A DNA stretch of 64,000 bases from JAWKOK01 sp963765875 (GTDB taxonomy: Bacteria > Chloroflexota > Anaerolineae > Caldilineales > Caldilineaceae). Made by a program: the position numbers and the translations under genes. The notes under the pieces are model-generated. The model was not told where the DNA came from. It did no database searches and saw nothing but the letters and a program-made list of their open reading frames with translations. The stretch covers positions 120,935 to 184,934 of the forward strand of contig CAVXYK010000020.1 of assembly GCA_963765875.1 (NCBI GenBank). The letters are read 5' to 3'. Positions 46,120 to 56,925 of the stretch are shown here, one piece after another. The number at the start of each line of letters is the position of its first letter. Within the stretch, counting starts at the first letter, position 1.

Positions 46120-47523
46120 CTACTCGACTTCGATGGTGATTGACTCGATCACGTCATCCACGGACAACAGATCCAGAATATCCTGCCCTTCGACTGCTTG
46201 GCCAAAGAAGCTGAACGAGGCATTGGATTCGATCGGCGGTGCAATCAGCGCGATCAACAGCTGGCTGCTGCTGCTGCGAATCGGTTCTGACGGCCGAGTT
46301 CTGGATCGGGATGTAGGCAATAGAGCCCTTGTCCGGCGTCACATCCAAACCCACTTCGGCCTCGAACTGGTAGCCGGCGTCATTGACGGGATCGTTGTCC
46401 GGCGAGCCGATGATGACGACCTGTTCGGGAATGATCTGATTGACGGGAAGACCATCGTAGAATCCGAGATTGGCCAGCGTGACGAAGTTGTTCACGGCTA
46501 TCGGGGCTTTATCGGCATGCAATTCAACGACCAGATCGCCCTGGCTGGTGGCGATGGTCGCCGTGTGCTTCTGCGCCGGGTCAATGGTCATTTCCGGTTC
46601 GGTATTGAAGTAGTTGACACGTTCTGCAGGCTCAACCTCGGCCAATGGGCGCTCGTCCGCATCCAGACTGCTGGGCGGGAAGGGGGTCGGCGTAGGCGGC
46701 AGCGGCGTGGGCGTCGGCAGCAGGCTCTCCGTGCCTTCCTCGATGACGATCGCTTTGACCAGATCGCCGTCCGTGCCGCTGTCTGCCATGGGATCCCGAC
46801 GGGTGATCTCGTTGAGGATCTCGTTGCCCTCGATCACTTCGCCGAAGATGGTGTGCCCGCCGTTGAGCCATTCAGTCGGCGCAAAGGTGATGAAGAATTG
46901 GCTGCCATTGGTGCCGGGGCCGGAGTTCGCCATGGCCAACAGGCCCGGGCGATCAAAGCCGAGGCCGGGCACAATCTCATCTTCAAACTGATAGCCGGGG
47001 CCGCCCATGCCTGTGCCGGTCGGGTCGCCGGCCTGGGCCATGAAGCCGTCGATCACACGGTGGAAGGAGGTGTTGTCGTAGAAGCCCTCATTGGCCAGAT
47101 AGACGAAGTTGTTGACTGTTTTTGGGGCCTGATCCGCGAAGAGCTGCAGCTTGATATCGCCCTTCTCGGTCTGGATCGTTGCATAGTAGTAGCTTGCCGG
47201 ATCGATGGTCATCTCCGGCGGCGCGTCGTAGTACTCGTTGCGCTCCGCCGGGTCGATGTCGCGTACCGAAGCGGCATTGCCATCGGTATCGGCGTCATCA
47301 TCCGCAGCCGCTTCTTGGCTTCTTCAGCGTCGCTTGTCTCTTCTTCCGGCTCAGGCGTGGCCGCGATCTCTTCTGCGGCACACCTGCTTCGCGTCTTCGG
47401 CGACCGGCGCAACGGTGACGAACATGCGGACAGGACGAGCGCCAACAACAGCGTCAAGACCAGACCGAATCCAACGGTTCGAATCTTGCTTCGTTCAAAT
47501 GAGTCGTTTTGTACAGTGTTCAA
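46120..47523 (-). CDS. Lipoprotein with two cyclophilin-type PPIase domains (frameshifted)
   Basis: A TTG at 47523 follows GGAGG by five bases and begins a lipoprotein signal (GLVLTLLLALVLSAC, lipobox Cys). An acidic linker (EEAAADDDADTDG) leads to the first cyclophilin domain, with catalytic FHRVIDGFMAQAGD, GSQFFITFAP and LNGGHTIFGEV. After a Pro/Thr linker comes a second domain in which FHR is VNQ and the active-site strand is changed, so it is probably inactive. Frame changes near 47300-47390 and 46280 break the sequence; the true end is IESITIEVE at 46120. The role is folding of exported proteins at the membrane surface. Confidence 0.8.
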
Positions 47524-47692
47524 AGAATCCTCCAAAATGTTTCTAGAATCTGTCGGAGAAACCGCAGGTAGACTGAGGATTAGGCTGATAAACGCCGGTG
47601 GGATCAAAACATTGGCGTTTTGGCCTAATCCACCGCATCCGGTCGATCCTTCGGGTCTCCGATAGATTGCAAGGATGTACAAGCGAAACCGG

Positions 47693-48706
47693 TCATCCGG
47701 GCTGACCGATGCCTCCGTTGTGAAAATCCAGACGCCAGAGACCATAGAGCCCGGTGCAAACGCCGAGCTGCGGCGACTGCTATGGCTTCCGTGCGTGTGG
47801 CCTGGGTCAAGAATACGGCGACGAGACCACCGGCCCCGCCGATGAGATAACAGAGCAGCACGGCTTCTCGCCGACTCCCCGTCTGGATCGCAAGGCGGTG
47901 GCTTAGATGATCACGGCCCGGCGTGGTCAGTGGATTTTTCCCCCGTCGCAGTCGTCCGATAAAGACCAAAGACGTATCGAAGATGGGCACGCAGAGGACC
48001 ATCAACGGAATCATCCACGTGATCGTGTTGCTGTTGGTGGGGAAGCGCAGTTTGATCGCAACCGCCGCCAACAGAAATCCAATGAACAAGCTGCCTGTAT
48101 CCCCCATGAAGACATGGGCCGGGTTCCAGTTATGGAAGAGAAAGCCGGCGCAGGCGCCCGCCAAGTGCGGCAGCCAGGACGCCGACCAAATATTGGTCGC
48201 TCATGGCTGCCAGCAAGGTAAAGAAGATCGATGCAATCATGGCGATTCCGCCGGACAGTCCATCCATGTTGTCCAGCAGGTTCATGGCATTGGTGATGCC
48301 AATCACCCAGACCAAGGTGATCACGATATCCAGCCAATTGTTGAACAGGCGAACCTGAACGCCGCTGTAGATCGAGAATCAAGGCGGCGGCCATCTGGCC
48401 GACAAGCTTGACATAGCTTCCTAGTCCCCATCGATCGTCAGCCAGTCCCATGAGACTGACCAGTGTAGCGCCGGCAAAAATGCCCACAATTTCATTGACA
48501 TAACGTCGATCTCCGAAGAAGATCAAGGCCAGAATGAAGGCGATATAGATCGCGGCGCCGCCCAGCATGGGAACAGGGCTGCCATGGATCTTGCGTGCGT
48601 TCGGAGCATCGACTACGCCCGTTCGCAATGCAACACGCCGCAACAGCGGCGTACTGCCAAGCGCCAGGATCAACGCACTGATTGCCATCAAGAAGTAGGG
48701 GGTCAT
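47693..48706 (-). CDS. WecA/MraY-family glycosyl-phosphate transferase (frameshifted)
   Basis: Three frame changes (near 48370, 48165 and 47765) split a polytopic membrane protein of about 337 residues. It starts MTPYFLMAISALILALG and contains DAPNARKIHGSPVPMLGG, ITNAMNLLDNMDGLSGG (aspartate-rich active site), NPAHVFMGDTGSLFIGFLL and the WecA-type DHLSHRL. It ends LDFHNGGIGQPG. Enzymes of this class transfer a sugar phosphate to undecaprenyl phosphate and start polysaccharide synthesis. It fits as the priming step of the cluster that continues to 63 kb. The start lies just after the stop of the O-antigen ligase gene. Confidence 0.82.
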
Positions 48707-48711
48707 GCGGC

Positions 48712-51700
48712 TCAATCACCTGCCATCAGGGTGATGAACTGTTCGATCTCCTGCTTCTGGCTGTCAGGCGCCAGCTCCAGCGCCTGTCGGGCAAAGGCGA
48801 TTGCTTCATCAGTCTGTCCTACCTGTTGCAACACCTGTGCAATGGACAGCGGGTGGTGATAGTCGCCCGGCTGCAGGGCGTATAATGCCCGCAGGGTGTC
48901 GACCGCTTTGTTCCAATCCTGACGCTGCATGTAGTACTGATTGAGCGTCTGAAGGTTCTGGATATCCTCCGGATCCAGATCGCGAATCAACTCGTACTGG
49001 GCGATGATCTGCTCTTCATCTTCTGTCATACTGAAGATCTCAATCAGCACCGAGCGCAACTGCTTGATGTCAGAGATTCGCTCCGGGTTGGTGGCATCGA
49101 TTGCCTGATTTGCCCACTTGATGGCCTCGGGATAATTGCCGAGGTCTCGATAGAGCAGCGCAAGATTGCGCATGGCTCCAATGTTGTTGGGCGAGAGTTC
49201 GAGCACATTGAGATCGGCATCGATTGCGCCCTGCGTGTCGCCACTTCGCGCCTGGGCAACGCTCAATAGCTGTACAGTCCAGCTGTCGCCCGGTGACGGG
49301 GGCTGGCATCGATCTTGGCGATTCCATCTTGCAGTAGTTCAACTGACTTATCGTACTCTTCGTTCCCGTCGTAGAAATCGGCCAGCAGTAGATAGGTCTG
49401 ATCGTAGAGTTCATCGATGGAGAGGCTATGCAGGTAGATCTCTTCGGCCACATCACGCTCGCCCTGGGCCAGATGGGCGTTGCCCTTCTCGTTCCATAGA
49501 TGGGCAGCGTTGGGGCTCAGCGTGAGTAGCAAGTCTCATACTGTGCGATGCTCTTGTCGAGCAAGTGCCTGTCTGGCTTCGGGATCATCTGGCGTCAGAT
49601 CGGCCCAGGTGCGGTAGAGTCGCGCCAGATTGGCTGTGTGGTCTGTGTTCAACGGGTTCACCCGCTGCGCTTCCAGCAGAACGACTTCGGCAGCTCTCAA
49701 CAGATCGGATCTAGGCATCAGGCTGATCTGTTCAGGCGCCAGCGCCAGTACATCGCTGAGGTCAGGCTCTGCCGGCAGCCTCGACGGCGCATCCGCCGGC
49801 GCCAGCTTGGCCTGCTCAAGCAGGCCGCGTCCCAGGAAGAGCATGTAGTGATCTTCGGTCGCGCGTGCCCTCAGTGCACGGCGATAGAGCTCGATGCTGC
49901 TCACCCAGTTGCGCTGGCTGTCGAACTGTTGGCCCTGCTTGTAGATAATGTCGGCGCGAACTAGGCCGATGTTGAAATTGCTGATGGCCGTGAACATGAT
50001 GGCGGCCAGGACTACGCCAACCACTGCAGTTACGATGGTTCGATTGCCGACGGGCAGGCGTTTGTCACGCAAGGTGGGCCAGGCCCAGACCGTTCCGGCT
50101 ACCATTACCCAGAGTACGACGATCCAGGTGAATGTGGCGAAATGATTGCTCACCACATTGAGTTGGCTATCCAAATCTCGACCGGAGATGCCTGGAATCA
50201 GACGCCGACCTTGGATCAGGCCGTAGAGGAACCAACTGCCCCAAACAATCAGGGCATGCAACGCATAGGCACGCAGCCACCAGGAGATGCGAGCGCCGTT
50301 TCGCCGGCTCAGCGACTCTTCTGCCAGCCCAATTGTGGCGCCGACCAGCCAGGTGAAGAGCATGAGGAAGAGAATCGCCGGGCTGGCAACTGCACTGCCC
50401 TGTTCAATCCGCTTCAAGATGCTGTTGAACAAAATGGACAAGGCGTTGTCGAGCCCAAGCCCATTGGTCGTGTAGATGAAGACAAAGGTTAGGAAGATGA
50501 GTTGGACGACAAGAACCGTTGACGGTACAAGTGGCCAGCCCTGCTGGGCAGTTGCTCCATTGCCTGCCGAACCTGATTGTTTTCCTCTCCGTCCTCTGCC
50601 CCGTTTTGATCGGGGCGGTGTGGCGGCAACAGCGCCGTCCCCGCTGACACCGGTGGCCTGTTGTCTGTGCTTGGCGAACGGTTCGACCACCGCCCAGCGC
50701 ATTCCCAAAACGAGCAACAATGCGGTCAAAATCCAGAAGTAGGTTCGTGTGGCAGCAATGGCGATGCCAAAGTGAATCTCTACAAAGTGGGCAGCGATTG
50801 TGGAAAGAATGGCGACGATCAGCAGTTGTCGTGGGATGTCGGCAGGATCAGGCTTGTAGTCCGGATGAAGAAAGGGCGCGAGCATGATGTAGATCACCAG
50901 ACCCGCTTCCAGGCCCGCGGGCAGAGCAACGCCAAAGAAGCGCCAACTGCCGTCCGTCAGGTAGAAGGTTACGATCAGCCCGATGCTGAAAAAGGCCAAC
51001 AGCCCGCCGAAGAGCAGCGTGTCGCGCCGGTTCACCAGCAGGCCCAGCCAGCGTAGCGACCAGTAGAAGATCGAGATGAATAGCGACATGTAGGCGATGA
51101 AGCCGAGAAACCCCGTGATCACCAACGAATCCCATGTCTCATTGTGAGAACGGTCGGGGCTGGCGTTGCGTTTTTCCACATGGGCCAGATCGGGGGGATA
51201 GAAGGGGTTAAATGCGACCCACATAGTCTCCGGACCATAGCCGATCAGGGGACGGATGGCGTTGACCATATCTTTCTCGCCATCGGGGTAGGTGAGCGGC
51301 TCATGGGGTGTCGACAGACCGTTTGCGCCTTCCCAAATCAGGATACGAACTTGTGCCGTGGTGCTGCCTTGATCGAGCAGTGTTGTCAGGCGTCCCACAT
51401 AGGGCACCGAACGCAGGGGATCGAAGACAGAGGTCGTGTTCATTATCACCAGCATGGCGATGCCAAGAACGCCCAAGCTAACCCAACCGATCAGGGCGCT
51501 TCGATAAAATCTTGGCCGCAGTGCGCTCAAGGTCAGCAGGACAAAGACGTAGATGCCCAGGAAGAGACCGAGCCAGGGGCCACGACTCTGGGTCCAGAAG
51601 ATGGCCAGTACCTGTACCATAAAGATGAAGAGATAGGCGCCGCCGGCCAGCGCCGCCGGCATGTCTTGGCTGGATTCTTGATCCGCTTGATTGCCGGAGA

Positions 51701-52373
51701 GCAGATAGGCGAAACTGCTGTAGATGCGTTCCAACGTGAGAAAGAGGGCCATGATCAGATAGGCCGCCAGAAAAATGGCGTTGCCTGCGTTGGAGGCGAC
51801 GCGTGTGCTCACATCACCGCCCCAGGGCAGCGGATCGATGCCATAATGTTGGATGATGCCGTAGACTGGCAATCGGCAAGCTTGTGATGATGACCGCGTA
51901 TCTGAAGCCGACGAATCTGCTCTGGTCGGCGCAAGTGGGCCATCACCAGCAGGGCGATGATCACATAGGCGAAGAACGTGTAGGTGCCTTGGAGCCGCTG
52001 GTAGGATCCCCACCAACTGACAAATCGGGCCACGCTGAAGATCGTGCTGATGCCATAGGCAGAGATCAGGAGCAGAATGGGGACGAGGAAGGGGATACGC
52101 CAGAAATGGGTCCAGCGCACCGTAGACTCTTCGGCGTCGATCTTCGCCACTGGTTCGAAAAGCGGGCAACCAGGCGAGGCCGCCGTTGACAAGTTTGAGC
52201 AGCCAGGCCATCAACATGATCAGCGCAAGTGACCGCAACAGGCTGATCTTGTCCGGCTCAAAGACACGGCTGGAGAAGACGTTGAAGAATAAGGGCGCCA
52301 ACACAAGCGCCGCCAACCATCCGGCCTCGATAACGGCTTCACACCACTGGTCAATTTTGGTTCGGGTTTTCAT
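48712..52373 (-). CDS. O-antigen ligase-like membrane protein with C-terminal TPRs (frameshifted)
   Basis: Around five frame changes (near 52185, 51885, 49555, 49535 and 49300) break one protein of roughly 1220 residues. The first 400 residues are a multi-helix Wzy/WaaL-type domain with FWTQSRGPWLGLFLG and the periplasmic loop motif SHNETWDSLVITG. More helices follow, then a Lys/Arg-rich loop, and from about residue 780 TPR repeats (SSIELYRRALRARATEDHY, LDVLELSPNN-like units) to the end. Ligases of this family join or polymerise lipid-linked glycans; the TPR tail, on the outside, could bind partners. It lies directly upstream of the WecA-like gene. Confidence 0.8.
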
Positions 52374-52531
52374 GGACAGATCTACCGGCGTGTTTGATGA
52401 ATGATCGATTGATGGGTGACAGATCGATGAGTGTCGGCTATGCGCGTATTGAATTGACGACGATGGTCTCTATCCTACCGTAGCGCACAACATGGGTCAA
52501 AAGGGGCATGAGATTTCAAGCAGATCTCAAC

Positions 52532-53562
52532 TCAGGCCATCGGGTTCAACACCACTTCGCGCCCGGTTTGGGCCGATTCATAGATGGCCAACACCAGGGC
52601 CAGAGAGTTGCGCGCTTCTTCACCAGGCGTGCTGGGCGCTCCGCCATGGATGATGGCGTTGGCGAAGTCGTCGATGACTTCACGATGGCTGTAGCCATAG
52701 ACGGTCGGCGGATCGACACGCTGGCTGGTCAGCAGTTCAGCTTCTTGCTCCAATTGGCCTTCCACCTTCCAGAGCGTGATTCGATTGAGCGCTGTCCCGC
52801 CGATCTTGACGGAGCCGCGTTCGCCGAAGATGGAAACGGATCCCTCCAGATTCTGCGGCCAGGTCAATGTTGAGCCTTCGATACTGCCCAGCGCACCGTT
52901 GGCAAAGCGCAGAACAGCCACGCCCACATCTTCGGCCTCCATGTTGTGGGCCAGCGTCGATGTGTAGGCCTGCACCGAATGGACAGGTCCCATGAACCAC
53001 TGCAATGCATCAATGTGATGGATGCTCTGGTTCATCAGCGCGCCGCCATCCATGGCAATGGTGCCGTGCCAGTCGTCTTCGTAGTAGGACTGTGGGCGAT
53101 ACCAGCGCACACAGGCATTGCCCAGGTTGAGCTTGCCGAGGCCGCCCTCATCCACCAGCCTGCGCAGCCGTTGCATGGGCGAATTGTAGCGATTTTGCAG
53201 CACGACGCCCAGTAGCCGATCATTCTCTTTGGCCGTGCGGATCATGGCGTCGGCGTCGTCGAGGCTCAGCGCGATAGGCTTTTCGACCAGCACATGTTTG
53301 CCTGCGTTGAGGGCGTCGATGGCCACCTGGGCATGTAGTCCGCTGGGCACGCAGATCGTCACAGCGTCGATGTCCTCGCGTGCCAGCAGTTGGTGGTAAT
53401 CGACATGGGCATCAGCGCCGTATTCTGCGGAGAAATTCTGCGCGCGCGGTCTGAACGGATATCGGCCACAGCGGCCAGTTGGGTCTGGGGCAATTGCTGC
53501 AACGACTGGGCATGGCGTGGGGCGATTCTGCCACAACCGATCAATCCAAATCTAGCTAGCAT
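52532..53562 (-). CDS. Gfo/Idh/MocA-family sugar-nucleotide oxidoreductase (frameshifted once)
   Basis: This is about 342 residues after one frame correction near 53445. The Rossmann start FGLIGCGRIAPRHAQSL binds NAD(P). VTICVPSGLHAQVAIDAL and GKHVLVEKPIAL contain the catalytic EKP motif, and DDWHGTIAMDGGALMNQSIHHID is the family's active-site stretch. This branch often oxidises UDP-N-acetyl sugars (WlbA-like) for polysaccharide precursors. The start is the ATG at 53562. It is the first of a run of minus-strand sugar genes. Confidence 0.85.
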
Positions 53563-53708
53563 TGTTTGACGCTTCCTTTTGACCTATGTTCTATCTGTCT
53601 CTTCGATTTGTCTCTGGTATTCGATCATTAACCTTTTCACAGAACCATCATCCACGAGACCCGGAAATATGGCAACTCACAGTCTTCCTTATGATTGTCG
53701 GGTTTCGC

Positions 53709-54962
53709 TCATGCGGGAATGTTTACGGTCTCAGCTATCAGTGCTTGATATTGCGCGGCCACCGCGCTGCGAGAATGGTATTTGGTAACGTAGCGTCGGC
53801 CGGCGTCGCCCTTCTCCTGCGACAAGTTCTGCTGCTGGCGCGCAGCAATGATTGCCTGGACAAGGGCCGGCGCGTCATCCGGCGGTACATGCCAACCGCA
53901 ATCAGCTTGTTGTACAACCCAGGCTAATTCCGAGTCTTCATCGGCAGAGGCAAGTGTCGGGCGTCCCGCGGCCATGATGGTGTAGATTTTCGAGGGGAAT
54001 GTGTCTTGGGCCATGCCTTTTTTCATCGGCACGAGGCAGAGATCGGCAGCCGCGTAGATCTGCGGAACCAACGAACGGGGCTGATAGGACAGCAGGGTCA
54101 TGTTGTGTAGATTGCGCACCGCAATCTGTTCGCGAACCCACTCAAATCGGGCGCCGCCACCGATGATCAGGAAATGGATTTCGGGTCGATCATCCAACGC
54201 TTGCGCCGTATCCATAACAAACTCAAAACCTTGAGTCAGGCCGATATTGCCGGCATAGAGTACGGTGAATTTACCGTCTAGGCCCAGCCGATCCGAGAGA
54301 GAATTCCGTCTTTCGCCCGGCTGCACAAACTCGGTGTCCACAAAATTGGGGATCACAGTCAGCTTCTCGCTCTGAACATCCTTCGATGCTAGAGCACGCC
54401 GGAACCATTCGGAGATGACCGAGATCTTGGTCGCCCTGCGATAAATGAAGATCTCCATCCGCTCCATCAGCCGGATCACGCTTCTGTTGCGCAGCATGCC
54501 CAATTTGACCGCCACATCGGGGTAGATCTCCTGGACGTTGTAGACGAACGGGATGCGATGCCACATTCCCAGAAGCCAGGCATGAATGCCAATGGTCAAC
54601 GGCGGCGAAGGCACAAAGAGTACATCCGGGTCCTTGACGAGAAAACATCCGGCCACCAGCCCCAGCAGATGATAACGGATGTAGTCCAATGCGCGCAGCC
54701 AGAGGCGGCTGCCCTTGGGCGCGACCTGGACATGCAGCACACGCATACCATCCAACTCGCTTTCCTGGAGCCATCGCCCCCAGAGCGGACGCAAGGGCTG
54801 CGCGCCCAGCGCCTCCTCCTCCAAATTATAGTGGGGCGTGGTGGTGATGACCGTGAGCTGATTGCCCTGGGCCTGCAAGTCTTGGGCCAGTTGAGACATG
54901 AGTACGGCCGTAGAGAGACCGTCTGGCGTGAAGAAGTAGGAGAGGAAGACGATGTGGGGCAT
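53709..54962 (-). CDS. Glycosyltransferase family 4 (WbuB/WcaI-like)
   Basis: This is a 417-residue GT-B retaining glycosyltransferase with an intact frame. The N-terminal acceptor domain has HIVFLSYFFTPDGLSTAV and VYNVQEIYPDVAVKLG. The donor domain has FTVLYAGNIGLTQGFE, FLIIGGGARFEWV and the E-x7-E region around PSKIYTIMAAGRPTLASAD. It should add one hexose or N-acetyl sugar to the growing repeat unit at the inner membrane face. It starts eight bases after the stop of the next glycosyltransferase gene upstream. Confidence 0.88.
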   Translation of the reverse strand: MPHIVFLSYFFTPDGLSTAVLMSQLAQDLQAQGNQLTVITTTPHYNLEEEALGAQPLRPLWGRWLQESELDGMRVLHVQVAPKGSRLWLRALDYIRYHLLGLVAGCFLVKDPDVLFVPSPPLTIGIHAWLLGMWHRIPFVYNVQEIYPDVAVKLGMLRNRSVIRLMERMEIFIYRRATKISVISEWFRRALASKDVQSEKLTVIPNFVDTEFVQPGERRNSLSDRLGLDGKFTVLYAGNIGLTQGFEFVMDTAQALDDRPEIHFLIIGGGARFEWVREQIAVRNLHNMTLLSYQPRSLVPQIYAAADLCLVPMKKGMAQDTFPSKIYTIMAAGRPTLASADEDSELAWVVQQADCGWHVPPDDAPALVQAIIAARQQQNLSQEKGDAGRRYVTKYHSRSAVAAQYQALIAETVNIPA

Positions 54963-54970
54963 AGCGTCCT

Positions 54971-56185
54971 TTAGGTCAGTGAGTGCAACAGCGATTCCCA
55001 GCGGTCGATATGTTTTTCATATGAAAAACGCTCGTTGAACAGATGCAATCCATTGGTTGCCAGTTTTTGGCGTTGCCTTGGGTTTTCGACTAGTTCCTTG
55101 ATGGCGTTGGCAATCTGATCCGGCGTGCCCCCGTCCAATCGAATTGCGCTTTCGGGGCTAACCGTGCTTGGGATCTCGCCGACTCGCGTCGTGACAATCG
55201 CGCAGCCGCCGGCCAGGGCTTCCAGAAGTACAATGGGCTGGGCTTCGACCTTGTAGTGGCTGGGCAGCACAAAGATGTGCGCCTTCAGAAAGAGATCGAT
55301 CTTCTCAACGCCGAAGGCGCCGGGTATCCATTCAAGATGTACCGTAGACGACCGATTGATCTGTTGGACGGTAGCCTCCAGCCAGGCCTGGGCCTGGTTC
55401 AAGGATTCGAACTGCCGGTTTGTATCAACGTCGATGAAGCGGCCACAGAGGGTAGCGTCGATGGGGAGATCGGTGCTCTCTGCCAGGCGTTCGATACCAC
55501 GGACAAATTCGGGATAGCCCTTGCTTTCAAGCAGATTGCTCAGGAATAGAACCCGCATGCGATTGCCGTTCGCCTCTATCTGTTTTGCATCGCATGCGTC
55601 CTGTGTGATTGCATCCATCGTGCATGTGTTATCGACATGAACAATCTTCTCCGCCGGAACATCCATGGCCACAAGACAAGCGCGTTGATGTTCGCCGAGG
55701 ACTGTCACGTAGCGTGCCGGTTGTGTCAGCCTGCGCAACAGTCTTGCCTGGCTTGAGGTAGGATCCCACCCTGTGAAGAGGTTGCCGTGCAGTGAGACGA
55801 TAGCATTGTCTCTGCGACGTAGAATGGTGTGTACGAGCAGGGGAAAGCCATCGCGGATCATTGCGAAACGAGTCTGGCCAAGGTTGACGACTAGGCTGCG
55901 CTGCTCAACGGCGGCGACCAGCGCCTGTATCCATACCCACAGCAAATGGAAGAGTAGGCTAACATATCCCAACAAGCGTGATGAACTGCCGGTACGGTCT
56001 TGAAGTGGTGTTGTGATGACATTGATTGACCAGCCTCGCGCTTGAAGGCCCACGATGAGCATCTCGGAGGCAAGGCGTTGGCCGGATGGGAACGATCCTT
56101 TCCCGTAGATGACGGTTGCTGAACCTTGGGCTTTTTCCCCGTTTGCTTCAATCAACGGTGTAGGCACGGTCGTGTCTAGGGTCAT
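54971..56185 (-). CDS. Glycosyltransferase family 4
   Basis: This is a 404-residue GT-B enzyme with an intact frame. The ATG at 56185 was chosen because it overlaps the methyltransferase stop by four bases (ATGA). GKGSFPSGQRLASEMLIVGL is the N-terminal glycine loop, followed by VSLHGNLFTGW and VTVLGEHQR. The donor domain has VLFLSNLLESKGYPEFVRG and FVLPSHYKVEAQPIVLLEAL, where the E-x7-E motif is altered. Its donor and acceptor cannot be told from sequence. Confidence 0.85.
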   Translation of the reverse strand: MTLDTTVPTPLIEANGEKAQGSATVIYGKGSFPSGQRLASEMLIVGLQARGWSINVITTPLQDRTGSSSRLLGYVSLLFHLLWVWIQALVAAVEQRSLVVNLGQTRFAMIRDGFPLLVHTILRRRDNAIVSLHGNLFTGWDPTSSQARLLRRLTQPARYVTVLGEHQRACLVAMDVPAEKIVHVDNTCTMDAITQDACDAKQIEANGNRMRVLFLSNLLESKGYPEFVRGIERLAESTDLPIDATLCGRFIDVDTNRQFESLNQAQAWLEATVQQINRSSTVHLEWIPGAFGVEKIDLFLKAHIFVLPSHYKVEAQPIVLLEALAGGCAIVTTRVGEIPSTVSPESAIRLDGGTPDQIANAIKELVENPRQRQKLATNGLHLFNERFSYEKHIDRWESLLHSLT

Positions 56186-56925
56186 GGTTGGTAGGCCCCC
56201 GAAATGCAGACAGCGCCGCTCAGAAGAGTCGGCCACACATCGCGCAGTCGACTCAGTCGACTGCCAAACCCCAGTCGTCGTTGCGGTCTGAATCCGGCGA
56301 TCTCATAGAGCATTTCAACTTGACGAAAGGTGAAATAGTGCAGGTGGCCGCCGTCGAGCAGCACGGTTTTCTGCGCATCCGGTAGGAATCCGTTGTTGCG
56401 ATGCAGGGGCAGACTCGTGCAAACTGAACGTCCTGCCAAGAGCTTCAATCGTTGCAGCAAGTAGGCGATGTTTGGCGTCACTGTGATCAGTTGCGTGCCG
56501 GGCCGGGACAACTGTGCCAGCAAGTGCATGGTTTCGATGACGTCTGGGATGTGCTCGATGACATCGGCCCAGACGATGCAGTCGAATGGAGCATCAGCCT
56601 TCGTGGATAGATCACTCACAGAACCACAAATGACTTTACAGTTGGAAAAGTGAGCGAGGTTGCGCTGTGCGTGGGCCACCCGTTCAGCGGATAGCTCTAT
56701 GCCGATGGCTTCGTCATAATTGGGAGCCAATGTGTTCAGGACGCTGCCATTGCCACAGCCAATTTCCAACAAGCGTCCGCCGGCGTGCGCCTGGTGAATG
56801 ATCGCCTCGTTGCGATTTCTTGGCCACTGCCCGGAAGCAACGGAAACCAGATGGAGTCGGTTGTCTGAGTCCGAGGTCGGTCGGTAGATTTCATCATACT
56901 TTGCGCTCAGGTTTTGTTCATTCAT
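56182..56925 (-). CDS. SAM-dependent methyltransferase (UbiG/class I type)
   Basis: This 247-residue protein starts at the ATG at 56925 and overlaps the upstream gene's end by eight bases. GGRLLEIGCGNGSVLNTL is motif I for S-adenosylmethionine, AIGIELSAERVAHAQ motif II and FDCIVWADVIEHIPDVIET motif III. In polysaccharide clusters such proteins methylate sugars or chain ends, sometimes as a length-control cap. Both neighbours are glycosyltransferases translated by stop-start overlaps. Confidence 0.85.
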   Translation of the reverse strand: MNEQNLSAKYDEIYRPTSDSDNRLHLVSVASGQWPRNRNEAIIHQAHAGGRLLEIGCGNGSVLNTLAPNYDEAIGIELSAERVAHAQRNLAHFSNCKVICGSVSDLSTKADAPFDCIVWADVIEHIPDVIETMHLLAQLSRPGTQLITVTPNIAYLLQRLKLLAGRSVCTSLPLHRNNGFLPDAQKTVLLDGGHLHYFTFRQVEMLYEIAGFRPQRRLGFGSRLSRLRDVWPTLLSGAVCISGAYQP

